Source of the DNA: Rhodovulum visakhapatnamense
GTDB taxonomy: Bacteria; Pseudomonadota; Alphaproteobacteria; Rhodobacterales; Rhodobacteraceae
Assembly: GCF_004365965.1 (NCBI RefSeq)
Contig: NZ_SOEB01000006.1
Span: 1 to 64,000 of the forward strand
DNA: 64,000 bases
Direction of reading: 5' to 3'
The position numbers and the translations under genes are program-made. The notes below the pieces were generated by a model that saw only the letters and a list, made by a program, of their open reading frames with translations, was not told where the DNA came from and did no database searches. Numbering within the stretch: the stretch's first letter is position 1; each line of letters starts with the position of its first letter. Shown piece after piece: positions 10,719-18,467 of the stretch.

Positions 10719-11099
10719 TCAGTTCAGCGCGACCGCCGCCGCGCCGCGCAGAGCCTCGATCACTTCCGCTCGCCGGAAGGGCTTGTGCAGGAACGAGACG
10801 ATCCCGCAGACCTCGCCGAGGGTCTCGGCCATCAGTGCCGAATGGCCACCGCCGCCGCCCGACATCAGCACCACCGGCAGGTCCAGCCCCTCGGCCCGAA
10901 GCCGGTCCAGCAGCGGCAGCGCGGTATTGTCGAGCAACCAGAAATCGACGATGGCGGCCACCGGTCGCTCGCTGCGGACGCGCTCGAGAAAGGTCTCGAC
11001 ATCCGAGGTACAGCAGGGCTCGAACTCGCTTCCGGCCAAGAGACGCGGGAAGATCTTCAGAATCTCGACGTCATCGTCGATCACCACGACCTTCGGCAT
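10719..11099 (-). CDS. Single-domain response regulator
   Basis: Receiver domain of 126 residues with no output domain. The acidic residues D8-D10 (VIDDDVE), phospho-acceptor D52 (AIVDFWLL), switch S80 and K106 (LHKPF) are present. A run of five glycines (residues 81-85) follows the switch residue, which is unusual for a receiver loop. The ATG at 11099 follows AGGAG; an upstream in-frame extension overlaps the MarR gene and is rejected. It begins 10 bp after the MarR gene and is therefore probably co-transcribed with it. The convergent histidine kinase is the likeliest partner, an inference from proximity only. Confidence 0.87.
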   Translation of the reverse strand: MPKVVVIDDDVEILKIFPRLLAGSEFEPCCTSDVETFLERVRSERPVAAIVDFWLLDNTALPLLDRLRAEGLDLPVVLMSGGGGGHSALMAETLGEVCGIVSFLHKPFRRAEVIEALRGAAAVALN

Positions 11100-11109
11100 C
11101 GAGGTCTCC

Positions 11110-11583
11110 TCAGGACGAAAGGGAAATCGCGATGGACCGGAGCGCCCGCTTGATCGCGGCCCGCTCGCTGTCCGGCAGGGTGCCCACAAGTAAGCCGATC
11201 TTCCGGATCGGGTCAAGCTCCAGCGCCGCCCGCCCGGCCTCGGTCAACGAGATGATCGCGCTGCGGGCGTCGCGCGGATGGCTGCGCTGTCCGACAAGCC
11301 CGCGGTCGCGCATCGTCCTGACCGCGCGGCTGACCGGGGCATGGGTCAGGCCCAGATAGCTGGCGATGAGGGTCAGCGTGCAGCGGTCTTCGGGCGATCG
11401 TTCGATATAGCGCAGGATCGACCATTGCAGCGGCTGGATCGCGCTGGAACTCTTCGAATCGTAGGCGTCGCGGACGATCCGCTCCATCAGCACTGCCGCC
11501 GCGAGGTCGCTGCGCCCGAGGGCTTCGAGGTTTCGCTTGGTCGTGCAGACCCCGGGGAACGAGGGGTTACGAAAAGTATCCAT
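11110..11583 (-). CDS. MarR-family transcriptional regulator
   Basis: A 157-residue winged-helix DNA-binding protein. The core is ILRYIERSPEDRCTLTLIASYLGLTHAPVSRAVRTM (helix-turn-helix about residues 75-110, given here by position) followed by the wing RDRGLVGQRSHPRDARSAIISLTEAGR, the standard MarR pattern with its DxR wing motif. It likely binds as a dimer near its own promoter; no clear palindrome is visible in the 270 bp upstream. It leads a two-gene unit with the receiver gene downstream. Ligand and targets are unknown. Confidence 0.86.
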   Translation of the reverse strand: MDTFRNPSFPGVCTTKRNLEALGRSDLAAAVLMERIVRDAYDSKSSSAIQPLQWSILRYIERSPEDRCTLTLIASYLGLTHAPVSRAVRTMRDRGLVGQRSHPRDARSAIISLTEAGRAALELDPIRKIGLLVGTLPDSERAAIKRALRSIAISLSS

Positions 11584-11857
11584 ACCGTTTCAATCGAACA
11601 GGGTCCAGACGTTGGTCATGAACGCTGCCCGGCACCGATGGTTTCGTCAATACGTCAAGTCATAACAGGGCAGGACAGGGCAGGCCGCCGGATCGGACCC
11701 CGTGCGGAATGACTGCGGGAACGACCGAAGACACAAGACCAGGCCAAAGTCCTCCTGCGGACCGTCTGGCCGTCTTGGGGCTGCCGACAGCCCCTGGGGT
11801 CCGCCCGGCCCCGGAAACTGTCCGTTGCCTCAAGTAGGTGCGGGGCGCGGCACGGCC

Positions 11858-12085
11858 TCAGTGCAGATGCCGATACGTTCGCATTTGTGCGGCACGTCGG
11901 CGGCCGATCTCACCGCGGACCGACTCGGCGAGTCCTTCGATCCGCAGCGCAAGCTTTCCCAGCGCCGGTTCCGAGGTTGCCTTGTTGTCGATTGCCCTCA
12001 GATACATCGTCAGCCCGTCCAGCGTCTCGGCCACCTCATGCAAGGCGTCCTCGCGATGACGCGCGATCATCAAGTCCTTTGTCAT
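11858..12085 (-). CDS. Small helical protein of unknown function
   Basis: A short protein of 75 residues, mostly charged and helix-forming (MTKDLMIARHREDALHEVAE at the start, basic RRRAAQMRTYRHLH at the end). I do not recognise the family. The ATG at 12085 follows AGGGAG at good spacing; a longer version starting at 12133 lacks such a site. Codon use is like its neighbours. It is isolated between the MarR/receiver pair and the cobalamin-binding-fold gene, with about 270 bp of non-coding DNA on either side. Confidence 0.55.
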   Translation of the reverse strand: MTKDLMIARHREDALHEVAETLDGLTMYLRAIDNKATSEPALGKLALRIEGLAESVRGEIGRRRAAQMRTYRHLH

Positions 12086-12298
12086 GCCGAGCTCCCTTTC
12101 TTGATCTTGGGCGCCGTTCCCGGGCGGTGCCATGCTGAAGAGGAAGAGGGCCGAGCGGCCTCTGCGCTGCTGTCAAGTGAGGTATTTTAGCGCAGAGCGT
12201 ATGTCCTTGCTACTGGCACGTGAAGGCGTCGGTCACTTTCGACAGGATCGTGCAATTCGCGCCCGGTCTGCGGCACGGCGCCCCGGGTGCGGCCCCAG

Positions 12299-12344
12299 GT
12301 GCTGTGAGCGGGTGCTGCGCGAGGGTGCTGCGAGCGGGTGCGGG
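12299..12344. repeat. 13-bp tandem repeat, about 3.5 copies
   Basis: GTGCTG begins at 12299, 12312 and 12325, with a degenerate start at 12338, giving a 13-bp unit close to GTGCTGYGMGMGG. It lies just downstream of the stop of the AerR-like gene on the minus strand. The period is not a multiple of three, so it is not coding repetition. Confidence 0.7.
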
Positions 12345-12359
12345 CATTGGGTGGGGCTG

Positions 12360-13211
12360 TCAGGGGCGCGCCTCCAGGACCAGCCGGTCGGCCAGGGAAA
12401 GCGCGGTCTCCAGGTCGTCGGCATGCCCGTCGGCAGGGATCTGGCGCGCGATTTCGGGGCAGTTGTGCAGGATCTTGCCGCAGATCAGCACCCGTATCTC
12501 GGGCAGCGCCGCTTTGACCGCCTCGACCAGCCGCGTCAGCGGCAGTGCCGACCGGGGTCCGGCGGCGGACAGGCCCAGAAGGCGCACCCGCGATTGGGTC
12601 AGGTCGGAGATCAGCCTGTCTTGCGGTTCGGACAGCGACAGTTCGATCTCCCAGCCGTGGTCGCGGAACATGTCGGCAGCCACGATCACCCCGAAGGTGT
12701 GGGTTTCGGCCTCGGGCGTGGCGAAAAGCGCCCGCCGCGCCGGATCGACCGGGCGGGGGCCGGCCTCGGCACGCACAAGCCGCAAAAGCCGCTGAAGCCG
12801 GCCCACGGCCTGCCCCACCTGAACGAAACTGACCTCGTCGCTTTCCCAGCGGCGGCCCATCAGCCTTGCCGCCTCGGGCAACAGCGCCTCGGCAATCCAG
12901 GTCTTGTCGCGCCCCGCCGCCAGATGGGCATCGAGGATCTGGCGGGACTGCAAAAGATCGCCCGTCGCGAGCGTCGCGCACAGCGCTTCGATCTCGGCCA
13001 GAGCGGGCGGCTCGGCGCGTGGGTAGCGCGACGGTGGTGGCGACGGCGACGGGCTGGGCAAGGGGCTGGGCGACGGGCAGGGCAGGCGGGCGACGCGCAT
13101 CAGGGCCTCCTGCGCGACGCGGCGCAGACTGGCCTGGGGCAGCGGTTGGCAGAAGCCGTCGACCGGGCGCACGAAACGGGCCTCGGCCGGCTGGCGCTGG
13201 TCGGAGTCCAT
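12360..13211 (-). CDS. AerR/PpaA-like protein with cobalamin-binding fold
   Basis: A 283-residue soluble protein. After about 40 residues comes a low-complexity Pro/Ser linker (PSPSPLPSPSPSPPPS, about 46-61), then a helical cap domain (LLPEAARLMGRRWESDEVSFVQV, position about 105-127, like the B12-binding helical region with its W/E pattern) and a Rossmann-type B12-binding domain with ETHTFGVIVAADMFRDHGWE, which aligns with EFHTLGGMTAANQMRRMGA of the AerR in this window and keeps the His. In AerR/PpaA/AppA this fold binds cobalamin or heme and transmits light or redox state to PpsR. A comparable role here is inferred, not shown. There is no DNA-binding domain. ATG 13211 has a weak AGGG site. 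Confidence 0.78.
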   Translation of the reverse strand: MDSDQRQPAEARFVRPVDGFCQPLPQASLRRVAQEALMRVARLPCPSPSPLPSPSPSPPPSRYPRAEPPALAEIEALCATLATGDLLQSRQILDAHLAAGRDKTWIAEALLPEAARLMGRRWESDEVSFVQVGQAVGRLQRLLRLVRAEAGPRPVDPARRALFATPEAETHTFGVIVAADMFRDHGWEIELSLSEPQDRLISDLTQSRVRLLGLSAAGPRSALPLTRLVEAVKAALPEIRVLICGKILHNCPEIARQIPADGHADDLETALSLADRLVLEARP

Positions 13212-13261
13212 GGCAGTTACCCTGATGGTTCCAGGCGACCGAGAGAGAAGATCGCGCTCGG

Positions 13262-13284
13262 GTTGTCATTACGATTAATACAAC
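13262..13284. promoter_or_regulatory. Inverted repeat upstream of the AerR-like gene
   Basis: GTTGT at 13262-13266 and ACAAC at 13280-13284 form a perfect 5-bp inverted repeat separated by 13 bp of AT-rich sequence. It contains TGT-N13-ACA, one base off the PpsR consensus spacing. It is 50 bp upstream of the start codon, a position suited to an operator. Binding factor unknown. Confidence 0.4.
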
Positions 13285-13491
13285 TCAAAAACAACAGCAG
13301 CATTGCGTCAATCCCGGATTTCAAAAGGATTGTCCTGGCGTCCGGTCGGGCGGGGGCTTGCCGATCCCGATCCCGGCTCGGGGAGGATGCCGCAGGGCGC
13401 CCCCGGCCCGGCTGCCGCTATTGGACCCGGCCGGGCGGTGCGCTATCCTTGCGCCGCAGGACGACGGGGCAGAACAGGATAGAGACAGGCG

Positions 13492-14451
13492 ATGAGCGGG
13501 TTACTGGCGCTGCTCGATGACGTGGCGGCGATCGCCAAGGTTGCGTCCGCTTCGGTGGACGATGTGGTGGGGCAGGCGGTGAAGGCCTCGTCCAAGGCGG
13601 CGGGGGCGGTTGTCGACGATGCTGCGGTCACGCCCAAATACGTTCAGGGTTTCTCGCCTGCCCGCGAATTGCCCATCGTCTGGGGAATTGCCCGCGGATC
13701 GCTGTTCAACAAGCTGGTGATTCTTCTTCCCGTGGCGCTGGTGCTGTCGCAATTCGCGCCCTGGGCGATCGCGCCCTTGCTGATGCTGGGCGGGGGTTAC
13801 CTTTGCTTCGAGGGGGTCGAGAAGATCTGGCACGCGCTTCGGCCGTCCCATCACGCGGCCGAGGCCGGGCCGGACGGTCAGATGTCGGCGGCCCATCTGG
13901 AAGAGGCCAAGGTCAAGGGCGCGATCAAGACCGATTTCATCCTGTCGGCCGAAATCATGACCATCATCCTTGCCTCATTGCCCGACCACATGACGATCTG
14001 GGTCGAGGCGGCGGCGATGGCGCTGGCAGGCGCGCTGATCACCGTCGTCGTCTATGGCGCGGTCGGGCTTATCGTGAAGGCCGACGATATCGGGCTGGCG
14101 ATGGCCGAGAAGGGACGGCTGGCGCTGACGCGCGGGTTTGGCATCGGGATCGTGCGGGCCATGCCCAAGGTCATGACGCTGCTGCTGGTCGTTGGGACGG
14201 CCGCGATGATCTGGGTCGGCGGCTCGATCCTGGTGCATGGCGCCCACGAACTGGGGTGGCATCTGCCGCAGGAGGCGATCCGCCACGCGGCGATGGCCGT
14301 GGCCGGGGCAATCCCGGTGGCAAAGGGCGCGACCGAATGGATCGTGACGGCGGCGCTGGACGGCGTGGTGGGGATCGCGGCCGGATCGGTGCTGGTCGCG
14401 GTGACGAGCTTCGCGATCCTGCCGCTGGTGCGGCTTGTGCGGCGGGCCTGA
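13492..14451 (+). CDS. DUF808 (YedI-type) inner-membrane protein
   Basis: A 319-residue membrane protein beginning MSGLLALLDDVAAIAKVASA, the typical start of DUF808 proteins. A soluble N-terminal stretch with VDDVVGQAVKASSKAAGAVVDDAAVTP precedes about six hydrophobic helices; PSHHAAEAGPDGQMSAAHLEEAK forms a polar loop near residues 118-140. The family is widespread but has no established function. The gene is alone on the plus strand, convergent with idi. The start is supported by alignment of the N-terminus with the family pattern and by GACAGGCG upstream. Confidence 0.85.
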   Translation: MSGLLALLDDVAAIAKVASASVDDVVGQAVKASSKAAGAVVDDAAVTPKYVQGFSPARELPIVWGIARGSLFNKLVILLPVALVLSQFAPWAIAPLLMLGGGYLCFEGVEKIWHALRPSHHAAEAGPDGQMSAAHLEEAKVKGAIKTDFILSAEIMTIILASLPDHMTIWVEAAAMALAGALITVVVYGAVGLIVKADDIGLAMAEKGRLALTRGFGIGIVRAMPKVMTLLLVVGTAAMIWVGGSILVHGAHELGWHLPQEAIRHAAMAVAGAIPVAKGATEWIVTAALDGVVGIAAGSVLVAVTSFAILPLVRLVRRA

Positions 14452-14467
14452 CGGCGCAGGCAAGAAC

Positions 14468-14491
14468 CGGCCCGGGCCAAAGCCCGGACCG
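14468..14491. terminator. Hairpin between convergent DUF808 gene and idi
   Basis: A 9-bp stem with one mismatch (CGG-C-CCGGGC, loop CAAA, GCCCGG-A-CCG) lies between two converging genes. There is no strong T run on either side, so intrinsic termination is likely but weak. Confidence 0.45.
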
Positions 14492-14500
14492 AAAAGGCGC

Positions 14501-15031
14501 TCAGGCCGAGGCGAGCGATCCGAAGATCGCGTCGCTGTGCTTTTCAAGATAGATCCGCAGCCAGGGCGTATAGACGCCCTCGGTCTCGCGGGTCTCGCGC
14601 GCCAGATCGTCCAGACCGATCCAGCGGGCATCCATCACCTCGTCGGGGTTCAGGTCCCAGGTCAGATCGGGCCCGGCCTCGGCGACGAAGATGTCGACCA
14701 CCTCGTGCTCGATCAGCCCGTTGCCCACATCGGCGCGGTATTCGACCTGCTCGCGGAATTCGAGCGTCAGGCCGGTGATGCCCAGCTCTTCGGCCAGCCG
14801 ACGGTTGGCGCAGGTCTTCGACTCCTCGTCCCAGCGCGGATGGGTGCAGCAGGTATTCGCCCAGAAGCCGGGCGTGTGATACTTGCCCAGCGCCCGGCGC
14901 TGGATCAGCACCCGGTCGCCATCCAGAACGAAGACCGAGATCGCCTTGTGGCGGAGGCCCTTCTGGTGGGCCTCCAGCTTCTCGACCGGTGTCAGTTCGC
15001 CGTTGACCCAGGCCGGGATCATTTCGCTCAT
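14501..15031 (-). CDS. idi: Isopentenyl-diphosphate delta-isomerase, type I
   Basis: Nudix-fold isomerase of 176 residues interconverting isopentenyl and dimethylallyl diphosphate for carotenoid, phytyl and quinone chains. The active-site Cys is in FWANTCCTHPRWDEE and the catalytic Glu region is VEYRADVGNGLIEHEVVD. The start ATG overlaps the bchP stop in ATGA, so idi is translationally coupled to bchP; a longer in-frame ORF reaching to 15439 is only antisense-free readthrough over bchP and is not the gene. It is last in the aerR-ppsR-bchG-bch2-bchP-idi run, which joins isoprenoid supply to bacteriochlorophyll esterification. Confidence 0.95.
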   Translation of the reverse strand: MSEMIPAWVNGELTPVEKLEAHQKGLRHKAISVFVLDGDRVLIQRRALGKYHTPGFWANTCCTHPRWDEESKTCANRRLAEELGITGLTLEFREQVEYRADVGNGLIEHEVVDIFVAEAGPDLTWDLNPDEVMDARWIGLDDLARETRETEGVYTPWLRIYLEKHSDAIFGSLASA

Positions 15032-16209
15032 GTGTATTGCGGCGACACCAGGCCCGTCAGGTGGGCGACGTTCTTGATCCCGATCTTGATATGGGCAAGC
15101 GGGCGTTTCCTGGTCAGCTTCTTGTTCATGTAGGATTCGAAGGTCAGCGTCTGCACGTCGACATCGTGGCAGAGCGACACGAAGCGTTCGCGCCGTTCGT
15201 CGCTGTGGTAATAGGCGTCCTGCATCGCCTGCAGCGCCTTGTAGGTGTTCTTGTGGTCCTTCATGAACATCTGCCGGGCCAGCTTCAGATCCGACGCGCG
15301 GCCGGAGGCCAGCGCCGCCGAGACCGCAGCCGCGCCCACGCGCCCGCCATACATCGCGTAGTAGATGCCCTCGCCCGAACTGGGCGCCACGGTGCCCGCA
15401 GCATCGCCCACCACGACCACGTCGCGGCCGTTGTCCCACTTGTCCATCGGACGCAGCGGGATCGGCGCGCCTTCCTTGCGGATCGTCTCGGCCTGGTCGA
15501 GCCCGGCCATCTTGCGCAGATCGGCGGTTGCCTGTTTCAGGTCGAAGCCGTCGACGCCGGTGCCCATCCCGACCGAGCAGGTATGCCCGTGCGGGAACAC
15601 CCAGCCGTAGAAATCGGGGCTGATCCGGCCGTCATAGATCACGTCGCAGCGGTTGGGCTGGTAGTTGCCGACCGCCATCGGCGCGTCGATGATCTCGTGA
15701 TAGGCGATCACATAGGGGATCTTGTCGCCGCCGGGCACTTCGGCACGCGCGACGTCAGACCGCGCGCCGTCGGCGCCGATGATGAACTTGGTCTGAAGCC
15801 TGACCTCTTCCTTCGACTGCTTGTCGCGGAAGACGAGGAAGGTCTTTTCCTCCTCGCGCTCGACCCGGACGAAGGTGCCGGTAAAGCGGGTGGCACCGGC
15901 GCGTTCGGCGCGGGCGCGCAGGAACGGGTCGAAATCCTTGCGGTCGACCATGCCGACGAAGCCGTTCTCGATCGGGATGTCGACGAAACGGCCCGAGGGC
16001 GAGATCATCCGCGCGGTGTCGATCTTGGCCACCAGCTGTTCGTCGGAAATGTTGAAATCGCGCATCAGCCGCGGCGGGATCGCGCCGCCGCACGGCTTGA
16101 TCCGGCCCTCGCGGTCCAGAAGCGCGACCTTCTTGCCCGAACGGGCAAGATCCTCTGCGGCGGTGGCGCCGGCGGGGCCGCCCCCGACGACAACAACGTC
16201 ATAAATCAT
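15028..16209 (-). CDS. bchP: Geranylgeranyl (bacterio)chlorophyll reductase
   Basis: FAD-dependent enzyme of 393 residues that reduces three double bonds of the geranylgeranyl tail of bacteriochlorophyll a to phytyl, using NADPH. The N-terminus MIYDVVVVGGGPAGATAAEDLA is the GxGxxG FAD fold (about residues 4-20), followed by DREGRIKPCGGAIPPRLM, the family signature. FIIGADGARSDVAR (near 165) and VVVGDAAGTVAPSSGEG (near 280) are the second and third flavin motifs. The start lies 5 bp after the stop of bch2. Peripheral membrane enzyme; the length matches the family. Confidence 0.96.
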   Translation of the reverse strand: MIYDVVVVGGGPAGATAAEDLARSGKKVALLDREGRIKPCGGAIPPRLMRDFNISDEQLVAKIDTARMISPSGRFVDIPIENGFVGMVDRKDFDPFLRARAERAGATRFTGTFVRVEREEEKTFLVFRDKQSKEEVRLQTKFIIGADGARSDVARAEVPGGDKIPYVIAYHEIIDAPMAVGNYQPNRCDVIYDGRISPDFYGWVFPHGHTCSVGMGTGVDGFDLKQATADLRKMAGLDQAETIRKEGAPIPLRPMDKWDNGRDVVVVGDAAGTVAPSSGEGIYYAMYGGRVGAAAVSAALASGRASDLKLARQMFMKDHKNTYKALQAMQDAYYHSDERRERFVSLCHDVDVQTLTFESYMNKKLTRKRPLAHIKIGIKNVAHLTGLVSPQYT

Positions 16210-16214
16210 CTGTC

Positions 16215-17504
16215 TTACTCCCCTGGCACAAGACCTGCGTTTTCCGTTGTGGGTCGATTTCCATCCATGATCCTCAGGGCCATTGCAGCAGCCAGCACGA
16301 AGAGGATCGCTTCGGTCAGGAACACCACGCCAAAGGCGGGTGCGTCGTCCATGATCTGGCGCAAACCGTCGGCCGCGGCGGCGCCGACAAGGCCGCCAAA
16401 GCCCGCGGCGATGGCCTGCGCCGCGCCCCAGAGCCCCATCCGCGTGCCCTCGCGCGCGTCGCGGCCCTCGCCTGCCAGCGCCATCATCGCGCCGATGGCG
16501 GCGACGGTGAAGATGCCGTTGAAAAAGCCCATCAGCACCACGGCGGGCGTCAGCGGCAGATGCGCGCCGAAATGCCCAAGTGCGGCGATGCTTGTCAGGG
16601 CCGCGGCCGAGCCGAGGCAGCCGAGGATCACCCAGGTGCGCAAGGCCCAGATCCGCAGCACCGAGCTGCCGATGCCGACCACGACCATGCCGAGGAAGAC
16701 GCCGCCATGCTGGGCCCCCGACAGCGAGGTCGACTGGCCGGGTGTGAACTCGAACACAAGGCCCGAGAACGGCTCGAGGATCAGTTCCTGCATGAAATAG
16801 GCGACCATCGACAGGAACACGAACAGCGTGAAGACGCGGGCGCGGGGCTCGGCCCAGACCTCGCCGATGCCCTTCCAGAACGGCATCTCGTCGGGTTCGC
16901 GATGGGCGACCACGCGCTTTTCGATGCCCCAGACCGCCAGCGTGGTCACCGCGACCGCGCCCAGGGTGACCACGGTCACGATTTCCAGCAGCAGCGCGGG
17001 CGTATAGGGATCGAGGAAGGCGCCGACCGTGCCGGCGGTGATGCCGATGCCCGCGATCATCATCAGCCAGGTGATGGTGGCCGCCGCCGCGCGGCGTTCG
17101 GGCGCGGTGGCGGTGGCCAGCAGCGCCAGAAGCGAGGTGCCGCAGGCCGCGACGCCGATGCCGATCAGCGCATAGGCCAGGACCGAGAGCGCCAGCCCCG
17201 CGCCGTAATGGTCTTCCATCACCACGACGCCGGTTGCGGCGAGATAGCCGCCCAGCGCCAGGATCGCCATGCCGCCGATGATGAACCGGGTGCGCTGGCC
17301 GCGCGTGTCCGACAGGAACCCCCAGCTGGGCCGGGTGATCTGGATCGCGTAATGGAGTGCCACCAGCAGCCCCGGCAGCACGGCGGGAAGCGCCAGTTCG
17401 ACCACCATCAGCCGGTTCAGCGTGGACGAGGTCAGCACCACGACCGCGCCAAGGCTCATCTGCACGAGCCCCAGCCGGACGATCTGCAGCCAGCTCAGCG
17501 TCAT
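16215..17504 (-). CDS. PucC-family MFS protein Bch2
   Basis: Membrane protein of 429 residues with 12 predicted helices, of the BCD/PucC branch of the major facilitator superfamily. Members linked to bchG and bchP (ORF428 or bch2 in Rhodobacter) are thought to help pigment handling or light-harvesting assembly rather than drug export. Visible family features are RLGLVQMSLGAVVVLTSSTLNR near the N-terminus (residues 10-31), the loop RPSWGFLSDTRGQRTR, and RMGLWGAAQAIAAGFGGL in the second half. Its ATG shares one base with the bchG stop (TGATG), so the two are coupled. It resembles lhaA further on in this window, evidently a paralogue. Confidence 0.9.
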   Translation of the reverse strand: MTLSWLQIVRLGLVQMSLGAVVVLTSSTLNRLMVVELALPAVLPGLLVALHYAIQITRPSWGFLSDTRGQRTRFIIGGMAILALGGYLAATGVVVMEDHYGAGLALSVLAYALIGIGVAACGTSLLALLATATAPERRAAAATITWLMMIAGIGITAGTVGAFLDPYTPALLLEIVTVVTLGAVAVTTLAVWGIEKRVVAHREPDEMPFWKGIGEVWAEPRARVFTLFVFLSMVAYFMQELILEPFSGLVFEFTPGQSTSLSGAQHGGVFLGMVVVGIGSSVLRIWALRTWVILGCLGSAAALTSIAALGHFGAHLPLTPAVVLMGFFNGIFTVAAIGAMMALAGEGRDAREGTRMGLWGAAQAIAAGFGGLVGAAAADGLRQIMDDAPAFGVVFLTEAILFVLAAAMALRIMDGNRPTTENAGLVPGE

Positions 17505-18409
17505 CAGAGCGCTCCGAGCGACCGGATCGCGAAGGCCGAGATCATCATGCCGGACACATAGAGGACGACGCCCACGCCGTTATACCAGGGCGCCTTGCCC
17601 TTGGGGTCCTTCATCATCACCGACATCGCCCAGAACTGCACCAGCAGCACGGCGGTCACGCCCGCGGCATGGAACGGCCGGTCCCACAGGACCAGAAGCC
17701 CGATCACCACCGCCTGTGGCACCGCCATCACGATGGACGCAACCCAGGCGGCCTTGCGCGGCCCCATGGTCACGGGCAGCGAGTTCACGCCCATCTGGCG
17801 GTCGCCCTCCAGCGCCTTGAAGTCGTTCAGGGTCATGATCCCGTGCGCGCCGATCCCGTAAAGCAGCGCGATCACCACCACATAGATCGAGGGGGCGCCC
17901 GCCGACAGAACGGCCGCTCCGGTGAACCACGGAAGCGATTCATACGAGATGCCAACCAGCCCCGGCCCCCACCAGCCGGATTTCTTCAGCCGCACGGGTT
18001 CGGCCGAATAGGCCCAGGCGGCGGCAACGCCGAGGATCGTGGCGACAAAGCCCCAGGGGCCCAGCTGCCAGCCGATCACCAGCGCCAGAAGCGACATCGC
18101 GCAGGCGATATAGAACCCCCAGCGCCCCGGAATGCGGCCCGAGGGGATCGGGCGATAGGGTTCGTTGATGGCGTCGACATGCCGGTCGCACCAGTCATTC
18201 GCGGCCTGGCTCATGCCGCAGACCACAGGGCCTGCCAGCACGATGCCCAGCAGCACGAGGCCGGGTTTCGACAGGGGCGACACCCCCGAGGACACGGTGC
18301 CGCAAAGATAGGCCCACATCGGGGGAAACCAGGTGATCGGCTTGATCAGCGTCACCATGGCGGCGGGGTCCGGCAGACGCCGGTTCGGCACGTTCGAGAT
18401 ATCGGTCAT
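17504..18409 (-). CDS. bchG: Bacteriochlorophyll synthase
   Basis: UbiA-family integral-membrane prenyltransferase of 301 residues that esterifies bacteriochlorophyllide a with geranylgeranyl diphosphate. The first Asp-rich motif is NDWCDRHVDAINEPYRPIPSG (about residues 71-91, DxxxD), and the second is NDFKALEGDRQMG (about 203-215). Eight or nine hydrophobic helices are visible. It lies between ppsR (58 bp gap) and bch2 (one-base overlap). The product is the substrate of BchP, encoded two genes downstream, so the operon carries the last two steps of bacteriochlorophyll a synthesis. Confidence 0.96.
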   Translation of the reverse strand: MTDISNVPNRRLPDPAAMVTLIKPITWFPPMWAYLCGTVSSGVSPLSKPGLVLLGIVLAGPVVCGMSQAANDWCDRHVDAINEPYRPIPSGRIPGRWGFYIACAMSLLALVIGWQLGPWGFVATILGVAAAWAYSAEPVRLKKSGWWGPGLVGISYESLPWFTGAAVLSAGAPSIYVVVIALLYGIGAHGIMTLNDFKALEGDRQMGVNSLPVTMGPRKAAWVASIVMAVPQAVVIGLLVLWDRPFHAAGVTAVLLVQFWAMSVMMKDPKGKAPWYNGVGVVLYVSGMMISAFAIRSLGAL

Positions 18410-18467
18410 GTCTTCCGCAGATTCTCCTGGCCCCGTCGGGGGCGGGTCTTGCTTCCCTGCAGGGGCG

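Noticed and set aside
12187-13269. 360-codon frame over the AerR-like gene
   Set aside because: Different frame of the same strand; Arg/Pro-rich with no domain, whereas the other frame has the B12-binding fold.
14501-15439. 312-codon version of idi and 498-codon version of the transglycosylase-like gene (51145-52641)
   Set aside because: The extra N-terminal parts lie over bchP and the AEC transporter in other frames and lack family similarity; proper starts with ribosome sites exist downstream.
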